From JAJXWB01 sp964634325 (GTDB taxonomy: Bacteria > Pseudomonadota > Alphaproteobacteria > Rhizobiales > Beijerinckiaceae), in NCBI GenBank assembly GCA_964634325.1, contig CAZWJF010000008.1, positions 1-64,000 on the forward strand: DNA of 64,000 nt, in the 5' to 3' direction. A model generated the notes under the pieces. It ran no database searches, had not been told where the DNA came from, and saw only the letters and a list, made by a program, of their open reading frames with translations. Every line of letters begins with the position of its first letter. Within the stretch, counting starts at the first letter, position 1. The position numbers and the translations under genes are program-made. Below are positions 61,555-64,000 of this stretch, one piece after another.

Positions 61555-62337
61555 ATGGCTCTGCAACCTGACGAAATCGAGCGCTATGCCCGTCACATCG
61601 TCCTGAGGGACGTCGGCGGCCCCGGCCAGCTGAAACTCAAGGCGGCGCGGGTGCTGGCCATCGGCGCAGGCGGGCTCGGCGCACCGCTGATCCAGTACCT
61701 CGCGGCGGCTGGCGTCGGGACGATCGGCGTCGCCGACGACGACATTGTTTCGCTCTCGAATCTCCAGCGTCAGGTGCTGCACGGCGGGCCGGACCTCGGT
61801 CGAAAAAAGGTCGACAGCGCCGCTGACGCGATCGCGCGACTCAACCCGCATGTAGCGGTCGAGCGTCACGATCTCCGGGTGGGGCCAGAAAATGTTCGGT
61901 CGCTTGTCGCGCGATACGATGTCGTCGCCGACGGCTCCGACAACTTCGCCACGCGCTATCTCGTCTCGGACGCATGTTTCCGCGAGTGCAAACCACTCGT
62001 GACCGCGGCGGTCGGACCCTTTGACGCCTCCCTGACGACCCTCAAACCTTATGAAAGGGGGCCGGACGGCGAACTGAATCCGACCTATCGCTGCTTGTTC
62101 CCGGAGCCGCCGGAGCCCGGAACCGTTCCGACCTGCGCAGAAGCAGGGGTCTTGGGCGCGCTCACCGGGATCGCCGGCTCGATGATGGCGCTCGAGGTGA
62201 TTCGGGAAATCGTCGGCTTCGGAGAGAACCTGGTCGGTCGTCTCCTTCTGTTCGACGCGCGAGCTATGCGGTTCGAGACCTTGGCCTACGGTTGGGACGA
62301 GGACAATCCGCTGAACGGGATCACCGCGCAGCGATGA
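61555..62337 (+). CDS. moeB: MoeB/ThiF/HesA-type adenylyltransferase
   Basis: A 260-residue E1-like enzyme. It starts IERYARHIVLRDVGGPGQ; the nucleotide loop is VLAIGAGGLGAPLIQYLAAAGVG (in parts), SNLQRQVLH and the Arg/Asp set follow, and the catalytic Cys is in VPTCAEAGVLGALTG. It activates the C-terminus of MoaD, ThiS or a similar ubiquitin-fold sulfur carrier. The two CxxC zinc pairs of E. coli MoeB are absent, so the exact partner is open. It overlaps the convergent ridA-like gene by 17 bases. Confidence 0.88.
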   Translation: MALQPDEIERYARHIVLRDVGGPGQLKLKAARVLAIGAGGLGAPLIQYLAAAGVGTIGVADDDIVSLSNLQRQVLHGGPDLGRKKVDSAADAIARLNPHVAVERHDLRVGPENVRSLVARYDVVADGSDNFATRYLVSDACFRECKPLVTAAVGPFDASLTTLKPYERGPDGELNPTYRCLFPEPPEPGTVPTCAEAGVLGALTGIAGSMMALEVIREIVGFGENLVGRLLLFDARAMRFETLAYGWDEDNPLNGITAQR

Positions 62338-62671
62338 CCGCGATCTCGACCTTGTACGGCGGGGCGGCGAGCTTGGCCTCGACCGTGGCGCGCGCCGGCG
62401 TATGGCCCTGAACGACCCAGGTGTCCCACACTTTGTTCATCTCGGGGAAAGTCGCCATGTCGACCAGATAGATGGTCGCTGACAGGATCTTGGTCTTGTC
62501 GGATCCCGCCTCCGCCAGCAGCGAGTCGATCGTCTCCAGTATTTCGCGAGTCTGGGCCTCCACGGAATCGCCAGCGGTCTTGTTGGCGACCTGACCGGCG
62601 AGATAGACGGTCTGTCCATGCGCGACGGCCTGGCTCATGCGGGGCCCAACGCCGATGCGGGTAATGCTCAT
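62321..62671 (-). CDS. RidA-family enamine/imine deaminase
   Basis: A 116-residue trimeric YjgF/RidA-fold protein. It begins ITRIGVGPRMSQAVAHGQTVYLAGQV, has QTREILETIDSLLAEAG and STVYLVD-like ATIYLVDM, and ends with the conserved PARATVEAKLAAPPYKVEIAVIA with the substrate Arg (sequences given as separate stretches of the domain). RidA removes reactive enamines from PLP enzymes. The subgroup may be Rid2-like; activity is not certain. It is convergent with moeB. Confidence 0.9.
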   Translation of the reverse strand: MSITRIGVGPRMSQAVAHGQTVYLAGQVANKTAGDSVEAQTREILETIDSLLAEAGSDKTKILSATIYLVDMATFPEMNKVWDTWVVQGHTPARATVEAKLAAPPYKVEIAVIAAR

Positions 62672-62744
62672 GACGCTTTCTTTCCTTGGAAGGGAGGCGC
62701 AAGCGCGCCCGATCTCGCTTGAGAGGCTGAACGAAGTGGAAAGC

Positions 62745-62834
62745 TGGCGGAGGGAGCGGGATTCGAACCCGCGATACGGTTTCCCGTATACACACTTTCC
62801 AGGCGTGCGCCTTCAACCACTCGGCCACCCCTCC
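62745..62834 (-). tRNA. tRNA-Ser (anticodon GGA)
   Basis: A 90-base minus-strand tRNA including an encoded CCA end. The acceptor stem pairs GGAGGGG with TCCCTCC (one G-U), the D arm holds GGCCGAGTGGTTGAAGGC, the anticodon loop reads CTGGAAA giving GGA, a long variable arm (TATACGGGAAACCGTAT) marks a class II tRNA, and the T arm is GGGTTCGAATCCC. It reads UCC and UCU codons. Confidence 0.96.
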
Positions 62835-62898
62835 ATGTCCGCCCGGCGATATAACAGGTTCGGAGCGGGCGCAAGGTAGGCCGGACCCAGGAACGAAG

Positions 62899-64000
62899 AT
62901 GGAGCAGGTGGACACGATCGTCGTCGGCGCTGGCGTCGTAGGCCTCGCCATCGCACGGGCTCTGGCGCTGGACGGCCGCGAGCCGCTCGTGCTTGAAGCC
63001 GCCGACGCCGTCGGAACCGGGACCAGCTCTCGCAACTCGGAAGTGATCCACGCCGGGATTTATTATCCGCCCGGCAGCCTCAAGGCGCGCCTGTGCGTCG
63101 ACGGTCGCCGGCGCCTGTACGAATTTTGCGCCGACCACGGCGTCCCGTGCCGGAAGGTTGGAAAACTGATCGTCGCGACAGAGCCCGGCCACGAGGAAAA
63201 ACTAACGAAAATCGTGGCCGGCGCACGAACCTGCGGCGTCGACGACCTACGGCCGCTCACGCGCTCCGACGCCCGGACGCTCGAGCCAGAGCTTTCCTGC
63301 GTCGTGGCTCTAATGTCGCCGTCGACGGGAATCGTCGACTCGCATGCCTTGATGTTGGCGCTTCAGGGTGACGCAGAGGCGAATGGCGCCCAGCTCGCGT
63401 TTCGAACGAAAGCCGTCTCAGGCCGGTCGACCGGCGAAGGCGTCGAACTCGTGACGATTGGCGAAGACGGAGCCGAGCTAGCGCTGCGGGCTCGGCTTCT
63501 CGTCAACGCCGCCGGCCACGGCGCGCAGCAATTGGCGCGCACGATCGTCGGCTATCCGGATGGGCGCATCCCGCGCCAATTCTACGCGCGGGGCTGCTAC
63601 TTTTCGCTAGCAGGAAGATCGCCGTTCGGCCGACTGGTTTATCCTGTGCCGGTCGAGGGCGGGCTCGGCGTGCACCTGACGCTCGACATGGGCGGAGCCG
63701 CCCGCTTTGGGCCGGATGTCGAGTGGGTCGACACGCTTGATTACACAGTCGACCCGCGCCGCGCAGATGCGTTTTACGGGGAGATTCGCCGCTATTGGCC
63801 CGCCCTGCCGGATGGCGCCCTGCTGCCGGCTTATGCCGGCGTGCGCCCGAAGCTTTCAGGTCCCGGAGAGCCTGCGGCGGATTTCAAAATCGAAGGCCCG
63901 CAGACGCATGGCGTTGCGGGCCTGATCAACCTGTTCGGGATCGAAAGTCCCGGATTAACGGCGTGCCTCGCCATCGCGGAGCATGTGCGCGCGATGGCGA
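62899..64000 (+). CDS. FAD-dependent oxidoreductase, probable L-2-hydroxyglutarate oxidase/dehydrogenase (partial)
   Basis: The first 367 codons of a DAO-family enzyme; the 3' end lies beyond the window. The dinucleotide fold is TIVVGAGVVGLAIARALA, followed by TSSRNSEVIHAGIYYPPGS, which is typical of LhgO/L2HGDH proteins, and STGIVDSHALMLAL. The C-terminal FAD block is entered at GLINLFGIESPGLTACLAIAEHV. L2HGDH proteins oxidise L-2-hydroxyglutarate to 2-oxoglutarate and pass electrons to quinone; the specificity is by resemblance. ATG 62899 is preceded by a purine-rich stretch and lies 64 bases after the tRNA. Confidence 0.85.
   Translation, partial: MEQVDTIVVGAGVVGLAIARALALDGREPLVLEAADAVGTGTSSRNSEVIHAGIYYPPGSLKARLCVDGRRRLYEFCADHGVPCRKVGKLIVATEPGHEEKLTKIVAGARTCGVDDLRPLTRSDARTLEPELSCVVALMSPSTGIVDSHALMLALQGDAEANGAQLAFRTKAVSGRSTGEGVELVTIGEDGAELALRARLLVNAAGHGAQQLARTIVGYPDGRIPRQFYARGCYFSLAGRSPFGRLVYPVPVEGGLGVHLTLDMGGAARFGPDVEWVDTLDYTVDPRRADAFYGEIRRYWPALPDGALLPAYAGVRPKLSGPGEPAADFKIEGPQTHGVAGLINLFGIESPGLTACLAIAEHVRAMA

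Noticed and set aside
1..64000. Mobile elements, CRISPR arrays, toxin-antitoxin pairs or a defence island
   Set aside because: No transposase, integrase, repeat-spacer array or defence-type domain was seen; genes are housekeeping and composition looks even.

Overview
This 64 kb window is ordinary, densely packed alphaproteobacterial chromosome and looks like Hyphomicrobiales (Rhizobiales). The evidence is the ftsK-lolA-xthA edge, the rho-mnmE-mnmG-rsmG-parA-parB block, the hisB-DUF2628-hisH-hisA-hisF/E-coaA operon, RegB/RegA next to mmcB, and the miaB-phoH-ybeY-corC-lnt-metK run. GC content is high. No insertion sequence, prophage, CRISPR array or toxin-antitoxin cassette is visible. The genus cannot be fixed from reading alone.

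Layout. 1-7.5 kb: the end of ftsK, lolA, xthA, an orphan response regulator with a cyclic-nucleotide-binding-fold protein, an L,D-transpeptidase, a YggS protein, then leuS-lptE-holA. 8.5-16.5 kb (all minus): parB, parA, rsmG, mnmG, mnmE, rho, hemE, with two near-perfect parS sites in the rsmG/mnmG area. 16.5-16.9 kb: an intergenic gap that is the best oriC candidate; genes on its two sides point away from it. 16.9-24.1 kb: PPSR-maf-coaE-dnaQ, secB, Tim44, mltA, Smr, XRE and a PfkB kinase. 24.1-32.9 kb (minus): dnaA, an 830 bp non-coding spacer carrying a perfect CtrA-type site and a cluster of GANTC sites, then rpsT, an enoyl-CoA hydratase, cysK, dut, coaBC, ubiB and ubiE. 33-46.7 kb: mutM and a metallopeptidase on plus, then a long minus run from trpS down to trmB (Fe-S carrier, t6A and ms2i6A tRNA modification, rRNA maturation, envelope lipoprotein acylation, S-adenosylmethionine synthesis). 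46.8-53.2 kb: hslVU on minus and the histidine operon plus coaA on plus. 53.2-64 kb: an orphan PotF-like protein, mmcB, RegA/RegB, typA, a TAXI-type protein, a PAP2 phosphatase, a DsbA-type isomerase, a MoeB-like protein, RidA, tRNA-Ser(GGA), and the start of an FAD oxidoreductase that runs off the window.

How it fits together. The 8-26 kb part is a replication and segregation neighbourhood: ParAB, parS, candidate oriC, dnaA and the CtrA/CcrM-type sites lie within about 18 kb. The remaining genes are mostly translation, RNA modification, cofactor and envelope housekeeping in compact operons with 1-14 nt overlaps and unusually frequent TTG starts.

The most notable single feature is a continuous reading frame that joins HisF to HisE. 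I found no convincing novel multi-gene system.
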